Origin: Balneolaceae bacterium
GTDB taxonomy: Bacteria; Bacteroidota; Rhodothermia; Balneolales; Balneolaceae
NCBI GenBank assembly: GCA_007117235.1
Contig: SKGY01000103.1
Span: 1-14,293, forward strand
Reading direction: 5' to 3'
DNA length: 14,293 bases
Under the pieces are notes generated by a model. It made no database searches. It was not told the DNA's origin and saw only the letters and a program-made list of their open reading frames with translations. Shown in pieces: positions 7,834 to 14,293 of this stretch. A program made the translations under genes and the position numbers. Within the stretch, counting starts at the first letter, position 1. Every line of letters starts with the position of its first letter.

Positions 7834-9546
7834 TTAACTGATTGTCTGTTTGAGCTCTTCTATCTTCTTGAGAAGTTTTTCGCGATTTAACGAGCTGTAG
7901 CGATCTGGCAATAATGCTTTTGACGTACACTCAATTACTGCAACCAATGTTTGTAATTCCACCTCTTCAGGGTATGTTGGAGGCAGAAAATCGTCGAATA
8001 CCTTATCTAAAATATCAGGTGTAACCTCTTTTTTGCCTTCTGATGCGGCCCTGAACTTTGCCCTCGTAAGTGCCGCTTCCATGTCTGCACCTGAAAAGTG
8101 AATTTTCCCTTTTTTTACCACATTGGGAATGTACTCTTCAGAAAGCTGAACTCCTGTTTTCTTTTTCATGACGTCAAAAAGTTCAACTCTTTCATCCTCA
8201 TTTTCCGGTGGAAATAGTGAGATGTGCTCTTCGGCCCGCCCCTGTCTTTTCAAATCGATCGGCATGAGATCCGGCCTTGCAGTCATTAAAAACCAAATGA
8301 TTCGCCCCCGATTGGTTGTATCACTCATCGCTGTGGCGATTTGTGAAAACACCCTGCTTGACACACCGCTGTCACCTGACGAGGATCTGTCGCCAAGATA
8401 TGCATCGGCCTCATCAATCATTACCGCTACCGGCGCCATTGCACGGAGAAGGTTGAGTATTTTTTCAAGATTACCCTCTGTAACACCCTGCCACTGACTT
8501 CTGAAGTTTTTAAGCTTAACCATTGGGATCCCAACTTCACCGGCAAATGAATTCACCAAAAATGTTTTTCCTGTCCCAACCGGTCCGCAAACCAGATATC
8601 CCATCGGCAACACATCTCGACGACCACTCTTCAAAGCAGACACTGCCGCCCTAAGGTGCTCTTTCACTTTTGAGTGACCGGCAACTGCATCCAACGAACT
8701 GTTAGATGGAACAAACTCTATCAATCCGTAAGCTTCTGCTTCAATCATCTCTTTCTTGATCTCTGTAAGTGACTTAAAGGTGATCACTTCAGAGTTCTCA
8801 CGGGCATTATTTAAAATACTTTTCAGCTTCAACAGTCCCAGCCCTGCCGTCATCTGAGCAATCATCGGTGCCGGAACTTTTGATATGGCCTGAATCTCCT
8901 CCGCATCAGAATCTTGATTAATGTATTGAAGCCGCTGACTTTCATCAGGAAGTGGAATGCGAATATCCGAGGAGTATGGATTTTGAATAAGTGTCCGGTT
9001 CAGATCAGCCAGATTTTCAGTGAGAAGCACTGTTGTAAAATCTGAAGCCAGAAAAAGTGAATCATGTGCCCATTTCAAAAGGTAGACAAGTGAGTTTCTG
9101 TCTTCGGTACCTGTACTTCCTGCCTCATTTGCCGGCACCACGGTTTCCGAATAGTCAATGATTAATGCAATGCTCTTTTTTTGATCCAGACGAATTCTGA
9201 AATACTGCTCAAGTACTGAAAATGCGCCAACCGGATCTTTTGGTAGTTTCTTGGAATATTCTGTCCCCGCTAACGAATCACGGCCCGCAATGGCAAGATT
9301 AAAATCCTTTTGAGACTCCTGATCTCTGAAGTAGATACCTGAAGAGCGGTCATAGAAAATGACAATATCCCTGGCGCCAAAGAATTCATCCGCCAGAAAT
9401 GTTTTAAGCCTGCTGAATGTCTGATTACCATTCTCACCTGTTGCCACCAAATCGTGGACATTTCCGTGCAATACAAACTGATTAAGTGTTCGGCTTAAAT
9501 ACTGCTTTGCAAATTGCTGTGCCCATTCAGGATAGGTTGTAATCAT
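7834..9546 (-). CDS. AAA+ ATPase with degenerate N-terminal domain (Vps4/Ycf46-like layout)
   Basis: The protein has 570 residues. The N-terminal half (about 1-280) begins with FVLHGNVHDL and contains a strand ending in ALIIDYSE that resembles a Walker B without a P-loop, so it looks like an inactive ATPase-like domain. The C-terminal AAA domain has Walker A GPVGTGKT (321-328), Walker B AVMIDEAD (Asp378, Glu379) and arginine-finger candidates in LKRQGRAEEH (Arg434, Arg437). The usual sensor-1 Asn of the TNRPD motif is Ala423 (TARPD). A helical tail follows. Family knowledge: such proteins remodel protein assemblies by ATP hydrolysis. The gene is in the same run as pspA, whose family is related to ESCRT-III, so a disassembly role is a reasonable inference only. 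It starts 46 nt after the CNNM gene, with GAGGGA four bases before the ATG, and is nearly fused to pheA downstream. An out-of-frame ATG at 9550 opens only a 7-codon frame. Confidence 0.88.
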   Translation of the reverse strand: MITTYPEWAQQFAKQYLSRTLNQFVLHGNVHDLVATGENGNQTFSRLKTFLADEFFGARDIVIFYDRSSGIYFRDQESQKDFNLAIAGRDSLAGTEYSKKLPKDPVGAFSVLEQYFRIRLDQKKSIALIIDYSETVVPANEAGSTGTEDRNSLVYLLKWAHDSLFLASDFTTVLLTENLADLNRTLIQNPYSSDIRIPLPDESQRLQYINQDSDAEEIQAISKVPAPMIAQMTAGLGLLKLKSILNNARENSEVITFKSLTEIKKEMIEAEAYGLIEFVPSNSSLDAVAGHSKVKEHLRAAVSALKSGRRDVLPMGYLVCGPVGTGKTFLVNSFAGEVGIPMVKLKNFRSQWQGVTEGNLEKILNLLRAMAPVAVMIDEADAYLGDRSSSGDSGVSSRVFSQIATAMSDTTNRGRIIWFLMTARPDLMPIDLKRQGRAEEHISLFPPENEDERVELFDVMKKKTGVQLSEEYIPNVVKKGKIHFSGADMEAALTRAKFRAASEGKKEVTPDILDKVFDDFLPPTYPEEVELQTLVAVIECTSKALLPDRYSSLNREKLLKKIEELKQTIS

Positions 9547-9592
9547 TCATTCCCTCATATTTAGTTAGAACAATGTTCAAAAAGCGAGAAAA

Positions 9593-10879
9593 TTATTCCC
9601 GTTCACCTAAAATCAATTTTACAGTTTCAAGTCGACTTGGAGTTGCTTTACTGATGATAAATGTATTGCCACCAATAGCAATCTCTTCATTTACTTTTGG
9701 AATGCGGCCGGTGTGGTTGATAATATATCCGGCCAATGTCTCGAATGAATCTTCAGATTCATCAAACAACTTTACTTCAGGGTACTTCTCTTCAAGTTCT
9801 TCAAGCTCAACATTCCCTGAAACAACATACGTATTGTCAGCAATTTTTTTGATGACCTCATCATTTCTATCGTACTCATCCTGTATATCTCCAACCACCT
9901 CTTCAATTAGGTCCTCAATCGTGACCATTCCTGCTGTCCCGCCATATTCATCAATTACGATCGCAACTGAAACATTACTTTGGCGAAATTCCTGAAGCAG
10001 ATCTTTTGATTTTTTTGATGAAGGAATCAGCTTAACAGGTCGTAAAATGTCAGAAATGGTAGTTGGATTACTGAAGAGGTCGTAAGCAAAAACAACCCCG
10101 ATCACATCATCAATTGTATCCTGATATACCGGTATTTTAGAGTAGCCTGATGTAATAAATGTATTTTTTAACTCTTCAAGTGTCGTGCTCTTTTCAACGG
10201 CAATCATTTCAGTACGGGGTACCATTGTATCCCGAACCCGTTTGTTTGACAATTCAAGCACATTATGCAGTATTTCTGAATCATCCTTATCAATATCTTC
10301 TCCACCACCGCTGTCGCGAAGTTCTTTAAATATCATCTCCACATCCTGTCGACGGAAAACTTTTTCACTACGCTCGCTTCCAACTCTCATCCATCGTACC
10401 AGCATATTGGATGTTGAACGTGACACCATAATCAGTGGAAGTAACACGTAATTCGTAATTCTGAGCGGGAAAGCTATTACTTTGACAAAGAAATCAGCTT
10501 GAATCCGAAATATTGCCTTGAACAAAATCTCACCGATCAGCAAAATTATAACTGATGCAATGATAGTTTGAATAAACAGTGTCATCGCAAAAGAGGGCAC
10601 TACCCCAAAAAAGTATTCGTAGTATGTTTGAACCGGTTCAACCAAAAATATCGCCATTAATGTGGCATAAAGCACATTAACTATATTGTTACCAACAAGG
10701 GTTGTAGTTAGAATTGTTTCAGGATTTTCGTTGAAATATGCGAGTGATCGACCCGTAATTGTTTTTTTTCTCGATTCTATTTCAAGCTTCAGTCGGTTGG
10801 CTGAAACAAACGCCATTTCTGAACCTGAGAAAAATCCACTGAAAAGTATGGTAACCGTGATGATGAGAAATTCTGGCAT
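9593..10879 (-). CDS. CNNM (DUF21)-CBS-CorC/HlyC domain membrane protein
   Basis: The 428-residue protein follows the CNNM/CorB/'hemolysin C' plan: a DUF21 membrane domain (about 1-165) with four hydrophobic segments, two CBS domains (about 216-335) starting at MVPRTEM, and a C-terminal CorC_HlyC FAD-binding-like domain (about 345-428). Family knowledge: these proteins are linked to Mg2+ (and sometimes Co2+) efflux, with CBS domains binding adenine nucleotides; the old hemolysin label is doubtful. Seen: the conserved SGFFSGSE (14-21) and GNN (63-65) are intact. The normally invariant GExxPK motif reads GEILFK, with Phe120 (codon at 10522-10520) in place of Pro. The gene begins 14 nt after the enoyl-CoA hydratase stop and continues the same run toward the AAA+ ATPase. 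Membrane topology and family are clear; transport activity is not certain given the Pro loss. Confidence 0.93.
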   Translation of the reverse strand: MPEFLIITVTILFSGFFSGSEMAFVSANRLKLEIESRKKTITGRSLAYFNENPETILTTTLVGNNIVNVLYATLMAIFLVEPVQTYYEYFFGVVPSFAMTLFIQTIIASVIILLIGEILFKAIFRIQADFFVKVIAFPLRITNYVLLPLIMVSRSTSNMLVRWMRVGSERSEKVFRRQDVEMIFKELRDSGGGEDIDKDDSEILHNVLELSNKRVRDTMVPRTEMIAVEKSTTLEELKNTFITSGYSKIPVYQDTIDDVIGVVFAYDLFSNPTTISDILRPVKLIPSSKKSKDLLQEFRQSNVSVAIVIDEYGGTAGMVTIEDLIEEVVGDIQDEYDRNDEVIKKIADNTYVVSGNVELEELEEKYPEVKLFDESEDSFETLAGYIINHTGRIPKVNEEIAIGGNTFIISKATPSRLETVKLILGERE

Positions 10880-10893
10880 TCTGTGTGGTTGGG

Positions 10894-11679
10894 TTACTTC
10901 CCTTTAAAATCTGCTGCACGTTTTTCAAGAAATGCGGATGTGCCCTCTTTAAAATCTTCTGTTCCACAAAGATCACCAAACAATCCGGCTTCTTTTTCAA
11001 AACCTTCAGAGATAAATGCAGCATTTACTGCTTTGATAGCTTTTGAAAGAGCCACAGGACCATTCTTCATCATTTTAGATGCTAATTTCTTTGCATGACT
11101 TATAGCATCTTCAGCGCTGCATACTTCGTTCACCAATCCAAACAGTTTAGCATCTTCAGCTTTTAGCTGACCGCCTGTTAAAATGAGCTCCATCGCTTTT
11201 GACTTGCCTATTAGCTGAGGAAGACGCTGAGTGCCACCATAACCCGGTATTAGACCTAAACTAACTTCCGGTAAACCAAACACCGCATTTTCAGTAGCTA
11301 TTCTGATATGGCAAGCCATCGCCAGTTCTGCACCACCGCCAAGTGCGTAACCATTTACGATGGCAATGACCGGTTTACTGCAGTTCTCTATTTTTGAAAA
11401 AATTGACTGTCCTCTAAGTGCGAGTTTTTCGCCTTCCGATTTATTTAGTGAGTTCAACTCTTTGATGTCTGCACCTGCTACGAAAGCTTTTTCACCAGAT
11501 CCTGTAATAATCACCACGCTCACATCGCTATCGCTTTCGAGAGATTCAATCGCAGACTCAAGTTCATTCAAAACATCTGTATTTAGTGCATTGAGCTTGT
11601 CGGGTCTGTTAATAGTAAGTGTTGCTATTCCATTACTGTCATTTTCTACTAACAGGGTCTTAAAATTTCCTTGGCTCAT
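10894..11679 (-). CDS. Enoyl-CoA hydratase/isomerase (crotonase superfamily)
   Basis: The 261-residue protein has normal crotonase length. It shows the NRPDKLNAL start, the AFVAGADIKEL oxyanion-hole segment (about 65-75) and the second oxyanion-hole loop GYALGGGAELA. Glu118 and Glu138 (in GLPEVSLG) are spaced 20 residues apart, as are the two catalytic glutamates of rat mitochondrial hydratase (Glu144/Glu164). GYGGTQRLP follows. The expected reaction is syn-hydration of trans-2-enoyl-CoA in fatty-acid beta-oxidation or a related CoA pathway; the cytoplasm is the expected site. No other beta-oxidation gene is in the window, so the substrate cannot be fixed. The start codon overlaps the stop of the upstream coiled-coil membrane gene in an ATGA arrangement, with AAGAAGG immediately upstream. 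Its presence in an envelope-protein cluster may reflect a lipid link or simple operon sharing. Confidence 0.93.
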   Translation of the reverse strand: MSQGNFKTLLVENDSNGIATLTINRPDKLNALNTDVLNELESAIESLESDSDVSVVIITGSGEKAFVAGADIKELNSLNKSEGEKLALRGQSIFSKIENCSKPVIAIVNGYALGGGAELAMACHIRIATENAVFGLPEVSLGLIPGYGGTQRLPQLIGKSKAMELILTGGQLKAEDAKLFGLVNEVCSAEDAISHAKKLASKMMKNGPVALSKAIKAVNAAFISEGFEKEAGLFGDLCGTEDFKEGTSAFLEKRAADFKGK

Positions 11680-12560
11680 ACCTTCTTTTTAACTTTTTGT
11701 TCTGTCTCTTTGTGTAGTGCTTCAGCCTCTTTGCGCAATTCAGCCAACTCTAATTCGTGATCAAAATTTTCGAATCCCGGTAACAGCTCCTGGTCAAGCT
11801 CCTCAATAATTTGAGTGGTCTCTTCCATTTCGCTGAGCAATCTATCGAGTTGAGTGCCAACATCTTCTGCATTTGGCATCGTCATAGACTGCTCGTAAAT
11901 ATAGCGAATTGCATCTTCAATCGTTTCGAGATGTGTTTCACAGATAAGATATTTCTCTTTGGCAGTGTCAAATTTCTTTAGTCGCTTGTTCAGAATTTCC
12001 AGTCTGCGCTCACGGGTTTTTTTCAGTGGACCCGATTCAATTCCTTCAAGTTCCGCCCCCTGCTGATCTACTTTCTTGCGAATATCCTCTTCTACCTCAG
12101 AGTTCATATAGATTTGAAAACGCCTGTTCATGTCAAGCAGCGTGAGATAAGTTGAAAGCAGATCTTCCACTTTTTGCTGAATGTGACCCAGCATAGACTT
12201 AGAGCTGTATGAAAGAGATTCGAAGTTTTTCTTCACCTCTTTTGAGATGTGCTTCAAAACAAGAAATCTCTTTTGGGACCGGGCATCAAGTTGATGGAAC
12301 AACAGTTTGTCACCCAGGTCTTCGGTCTGCTCTTTTTTCTTTTTATGTCTTACACTTTTTTGATACGCAGGCAATCTGGGCACCACACCCAGATAGATTA
12401 ACTCCGCACCAAGAGTGAACGTTAAAACTGTGTTTGAAACCAATCCAACATCACTAAATACAAGTGCAGAAATTGTACCAACCAGCAAACATACAAGATT
12501 TGCAGGATGAAGAAATGCTTCCTTAGAATAGTTTATATGTTTGTCTGATTCTTTTGTCAT
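11676..12560 (-). CDS. Two-TM coiled-coil protein, candidate PspA-cluster membrane partner
   Basis: I do not recognise a named family. The 294-residue protein has a polar start, two hydrophobic segments at about 20-36 and 38-60 joined by a very short turn, a basic stretch (about 68-77, KSVRHKKKKE) suggesting a cytoplasmic side, and then about 215 residues rich in Glu, Lys, Arg and Leu with heptad-like spacing and no obvious enzyme motif. The likely topology is a membrane hairpin with a long cytoplasmic coiled coil. It ends in a Lys-rich tail. The gene overlaps the half-PspA paralogue by 4 nt upstream and the enoyl-CoA hydratase by 4 nt downstream, so it is almost certainly co-translated with the PspA set. 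Inference: it could anchor or recruit PspA or its paralogue at the inner membrane, a role filled in enterobacteria by unrelated PspB/PspC. It could equally be a structural membrane protein of other purpose. Confidence 0.85.
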   Translation of the reverse strand: MTKESDKHINYSKEAFLHPANLVCLLVGTISALVFSDVGLVSNTVLTFTLGAELIYLGVVPRLPAYQKSVRHKKKKEQTEDLGDKLLFHQLDARSQKRFLVLKHISKEVKKNFESLSYSSKSMLGHIQQKVEDLLSTYLTLLDMNRRFQIYMNSEVEEDIRKKVDQQGAELEGIESGPLKKTRERRLEILNKRLKKFDTAKEKYLICETHLETIEDAIRYIYEQSMTMPNAEDVGTQLDRLLSEMEETTQIIEELDQELLPGFENFDHELELAELRKEAEALHKETEQKVKKKV

Positions 12561-12991
12561 TCGTCAGAAGTCTGGCTATCACTGTTATTCGATTTCTTTC
12601 CCACTGTCTTTTCAACATTCAGCTGCTCGGCCTGATGCTCAATTTCACTGTACAAAACGCCCATTTCGAGCTTTATCTGTTTGAGGGTGTCCGCAGCTTT
12701 CTCTTTCTTTAGCTTTTCGTCCAACTCCACCGAATCAAGATCATCATTAACGAACTGATCCATGGCCACATCCAATCTTGCCTCGATGTGAGTCATTTTG
12801 TCTTTCACTTTTCCAAGGAACTCATCCATGGTATTGAGCAGGTCATCTGCATTCATTTTCTGAATAGCGTCACTCACGTTTTTGGCATATGTAGAGGAGC
12901 GTAGTTTCTCCTTGGCATCACGAATTTTTCGATAATGCTCTTTATACTCCTCCTTCAGCTTTTCACGTTCTTGTTCACTATTCGAAGACAT
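12557..12991 (-). CDS. Small coiled-coil protein, paralogue of the C-terminal half of PspA
   Basis: The 144-residue, charged, all-helical protein has no membrane segment or signal peptide. Aligned by eye, it matches the second half of the neighbouring PspA nearly without gaps: KIRDAKEKLRSS (22-33) with KIKEAREALRAS (130-141), VSDAI with VADAL, IEARLDVAMDQ (69-79) with NEARMEIALES (180-190), and KQIKLEMG with SQFKQEMG. Both proteins also carry KTVGK near the C-terminus (128-132 here, 243-247 in PspA). The N-terminal amphipathic helix and first hairpin helix of PspA are absent. Inference: this is a duplicated, shortened PspA that could co-assemble with PspA or cap or regulate its polymers. It starts 24 nt after the pspA stop without a visible Shine-Dalgarno and overlaps the next gene by 4 nt. 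A chance likeness between coiled coils is possible but less likely given the colinear motifs. Confidence 0.85.
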   Translation of the reverse strand: MSSNSEQEREKLKEEYKEHYRKIRDAKEKLRSSTYAKNVSDAIQKMNADDLLNTMDEFLGKVKDKMTHIEARLDVAMDQFVNDDLDSVELDEKLKKEKAADTLKQIKLEMGVLYSEIEHQAEQLNVEKTVGKKSNNSDSQTSDE

Positions 12992-13015
12992 GGTGGTACA
13001 ACTTTTGAGTGCCTT

Positions 13016-13774
13016 TTAAGATTTAGATTTAGTTTTGCCTACTGTTTTACCCGGCTCCTCTTTTTCTGGCTCTGAAGACTCAATGTCTACTTTCTTCTCT
13101 TTTTTAGAAGACGATTTGCCCATTTCCTGCTTAAACTGACTTACAAGCTCCTGAGCCCGGATCTTTTCAGCATTGGCTTCAATTTCCATTGTCTCGGTAT
13201 CAACACTCTCGAGCGCAATTTCCATACGAGCTTCATTACGGGCCGTATTTTCATTGATCTTGTTCACCATTTCATTATGGGTTTGATCGAGTCCACCCAT
13301 CTCAAATGATTCAAGTGCATCGGCTACTTTGCCCTGCCACTCTGCACGCTCACTTGCTCTAAGTGCTTCACGTGCCTCTTTAATTTTACGATCTTTTTCA
13401 CGCATAAAAGCTTTTTTCACTTTCAGCGCCTTTTCATAGGCTTGTTCAGCAAATGTGAGCTGTTCCTGTGAATGCTGAAGATTTTCACGTGTTTTTTCCA
13501 ATTGGAGAGCATATCCTTCAGCCAGGTCATCACGATCAGCATTTATCGCAGATTTTATTTTTGCCGTAACTTCCTGGATTGTTTTTTCATATCGATCACA
13601 CTCTTTTCTAAGCATAAGTGCATTTGCTTTCACAGTCGCAATGTTTTCATTCATCTGAGGAATTTGCTCATTCAACTCCCTGATGTTTTGCTCCAAAATG
13701 AGTTTTGGATCTTCCATTGAACTGACGAGTCCGCCAAACATTGATTTTATTGCTCGTATAAATCGTTGAAACAT
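13016..13774 (-). CDS. pspA: PspA/IM30 (Vipp1) family membrane-stress protein
   Basis: The 252-residue protein has the length and layout of the PspA/Vipp1 family, a bacterial branch of the ESCRT-III superfamily. Seen: an N-terminal amphipathic stretch (FQRFIRAIKSMFGGLV), the family hallmark DPKLILEQNIRELNEQI (about 23-39), a long antiparallel coiled-coil hairpin (about 40-150), further helices up to EMG at 219, and a Lys/Glu-rich low-complexity tail ending in KTVGKTKSKS. Family knowledge: these proteins bind stressed or lipid-packing-defective inner membranes and form rings or rods that stabilise or remodel them. Neighbours are a half-length paralogue and a two-TM coiled-coil protein, with an AAA+ ATPase further along. 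No sigma-54-type GG/GC promoter element is visible in the AT-rich 77 bp upstream, and no pspF, pspB or pspC is present, so control differs from E. coli. I cannot tell PspA from Vipp1 by function. Confidence 0.95.
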   Translation of the reverse strand: MFQRFIRAIKSMFGGLVSSMEDPKLILEQNIRELNEQIPQMNENIATVKANALMLRKECDRYEKTIQEVTAKIKSAINADRDDLAEGYALQLEKTRENLQHSQEQLTFAEQAYEKALKVKKAFMREKDRKIKEAREALRASERAEWQGKVADALESFEMGGLDQTHNEMVNKINENTARNEARMEIALESVDTETMEIEANAEKIRAQELVSQFKQEMGKSSSKKEKKVDIESSEPEKEEPGKTVGKTKSKS

Positions 13775-13851
13775 AATATTGAGGATTTAAGATTATCCTT
13801 ATTAATTAAAGTACTATTTAAATTTACTTCTTTTTGAGAGTTTAACAACGG

Positions 13852-14293
13852 TTACGCATTAAAATCATGGACCCCGTTTTTATCTACCCGATGTGTTATT
13901 TGCCGTCGCGCTTTTGACGCAATGCTTTTAATTGTAATTGCATCGATAATGCCCTGTTGAGCAGCCTGTAACATACCCTCTTTGTTCGTATGCAGTGTTG
14001 CAATTGTTTCACCACTTCTTACAGAATCTCCGATTTTTTTGTGGAGGATAAATCCTGCCTGTGGATCTACGGAGTCTTCCTTCGCTTTTCTGCCGGCACC
14101 CAACTCAACTGAGACCATACCCATCGAAAATGCATCCATTTCTGATATATAACCATCATCTGCTGCTTTCACACCTTTTACATGTTTTGCAGTCGGGTAC
14201 TGATCTGGATTTTTAATCACATTTATATCGCCACCCTGCTCATCAACAATATCCACCCATTTCTGAAATGCCGATCCATCCTTAATCGCCTGA
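13852..14293 (-). CDS. Pyrimidine-nucleoside (thymidine) phosphorylase, C-terminal part
   Basis: The frame is open to the window edge and ends at the TAA at 13852-13854, so only about the last 146 residues are seen. They match the C-terminal region of thymidine/pyrimidine-nucleoside phosphorylases: SAFQKWVDIVDEQGGD, an AKHV...GYISEMDAFSMG segment, VELGAGRKAKEDSVDP, GFILHKKIGDSVRSGE and ATLHTN. Family knowledge: the enzyme cleaves thymidine (or uridine/deoxyuridine) with phosphate to the free base and deoxyribose- or ribose-1-phosphate in nucleoside salvage. The phosphate- and base-binding parts lie upstream of the window, so deoA and pdp cannot be separated here. The gene runs in the same direction as pspA with a 77-bp AT-rich gap, where no convincing terminator is seen. 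The true start is outside the window; the GTG at 14256 is internal. Confidence 0.93.
   Translation of the reverse strand, partial: QAIKDGSAFQKWVDIVDEQGGDINVIKNPDQYPTAKHVKGVKAADDGYISEMDAFSMGMVSVELGAGRKAKEDSVDPQAGFILHKKIGDSVRSGETIATLHTNKEGMLQAAQQGIIDAITIKSIASKARRQITHRVDKNGVHDFNA

Noticed and set aside
7832..7930. 33-residue N-terminal extension of the P-protein
   Set aside because: It overlaps the end of the ATPase gene out of frame, and the mutase domain begins properly at the ATG at 7831.
9568..9578. Perfect 11-bp palindrome GAACA-A-TGTTC upstream of the AAA+ ATPase, resembling a LexA (GAAC-N4-GTTC) box
   Set aside because: The spacer between GAAC and GTTC is 3 bp, not 4, the arms do not extend, and the gene is not an SOS function. 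Likely chance in AT-rich DNA.
1..14293. Mobile element, prophage, CRISPR or toxin-antitoxin content
   Set aside because: I saw no transposase, integrase, terminal inverted repeats, spaced repeat array or small toxin-like pair; the region reads as chromosomal core and accessory signalling genes.

Overview
All eleven protein-coding genes I can support lie on the minus strand, so transcription runs from high to low coordinates. The DNA is AT-leaning, most starts lack a strong Shine-Dalgarno sequence, and I see no rRNA, tRNA, CRISPR array, transposase or phage gene. The mix of genes (large cytoplasm-facing multi-PAS kinases, a PspA cluster with coiled-coil partners, a CNNM/CBS protein and a bifunctional P-protein) would fit a Bacteroidota/Balneolota-type free-living bacterium. 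That placement is a judgement from protein style, not a demonstrated assignment.

Right end (14293 to about 11676): the C-terminal part of a pyrimidine-nucleoside phosphorylase, then a three-gene envelope cluster. The cluster is a full-length PspA/Vipp1 (ESCRT-III superfamily) protein, a 144-residue protein that aligns colinearly with the second half of that PspA, and a 294-residue protein with two N-terminal membrane segments and a long coiled coil. The last two overlap by 4 nt, and the third overlaps the following gene by 4 nt.

Middle (11679 to 6683): an enoyl-CoA hydratase/isomerase, a CNNM (DUF21)-CBS-CorC/HlyC membrane protein, a two-part AAA+ ATPase, and a chorismate mutase/prephenate dehydratase/ACT P-protein. 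Tight spacing (4-nt overlaps, 14 nt, 46 nt, 2 nt) suggests one transcript from pspA to pheA. Its members could combine membrane-integrity maintenance (PspA set, AAA+ ATPase, ion-handling CNNM protein) with unrelated metabolic passengers.

Left end (6601 to 1): a signalling block. A 1151-residue membrane-anchored kinase with seven PAS-like modules and a NarX/DesK-type core is followed after 11 nt by its likely partner, a NarL/FixJ regulator, which ends at a probable intrinsic terminator. Beyond it lie a stand-alone degenerate receiver protein and a second kinase, soluble, with four PAS-like modules and a HisKA_2 H-box. That kinase runs off the window before its ATPase domain.

The most interesting material is the PspA locus: a tandem half-PspA paralogue with a shared C-terminal KTVGK tail, a two-TM coiled-coil partner, and an AAA+ ATPase in the same run, which recalls an ESCRT-III/Vps4 arrangement. 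No stretch of more than 300 bases lacks a gene.
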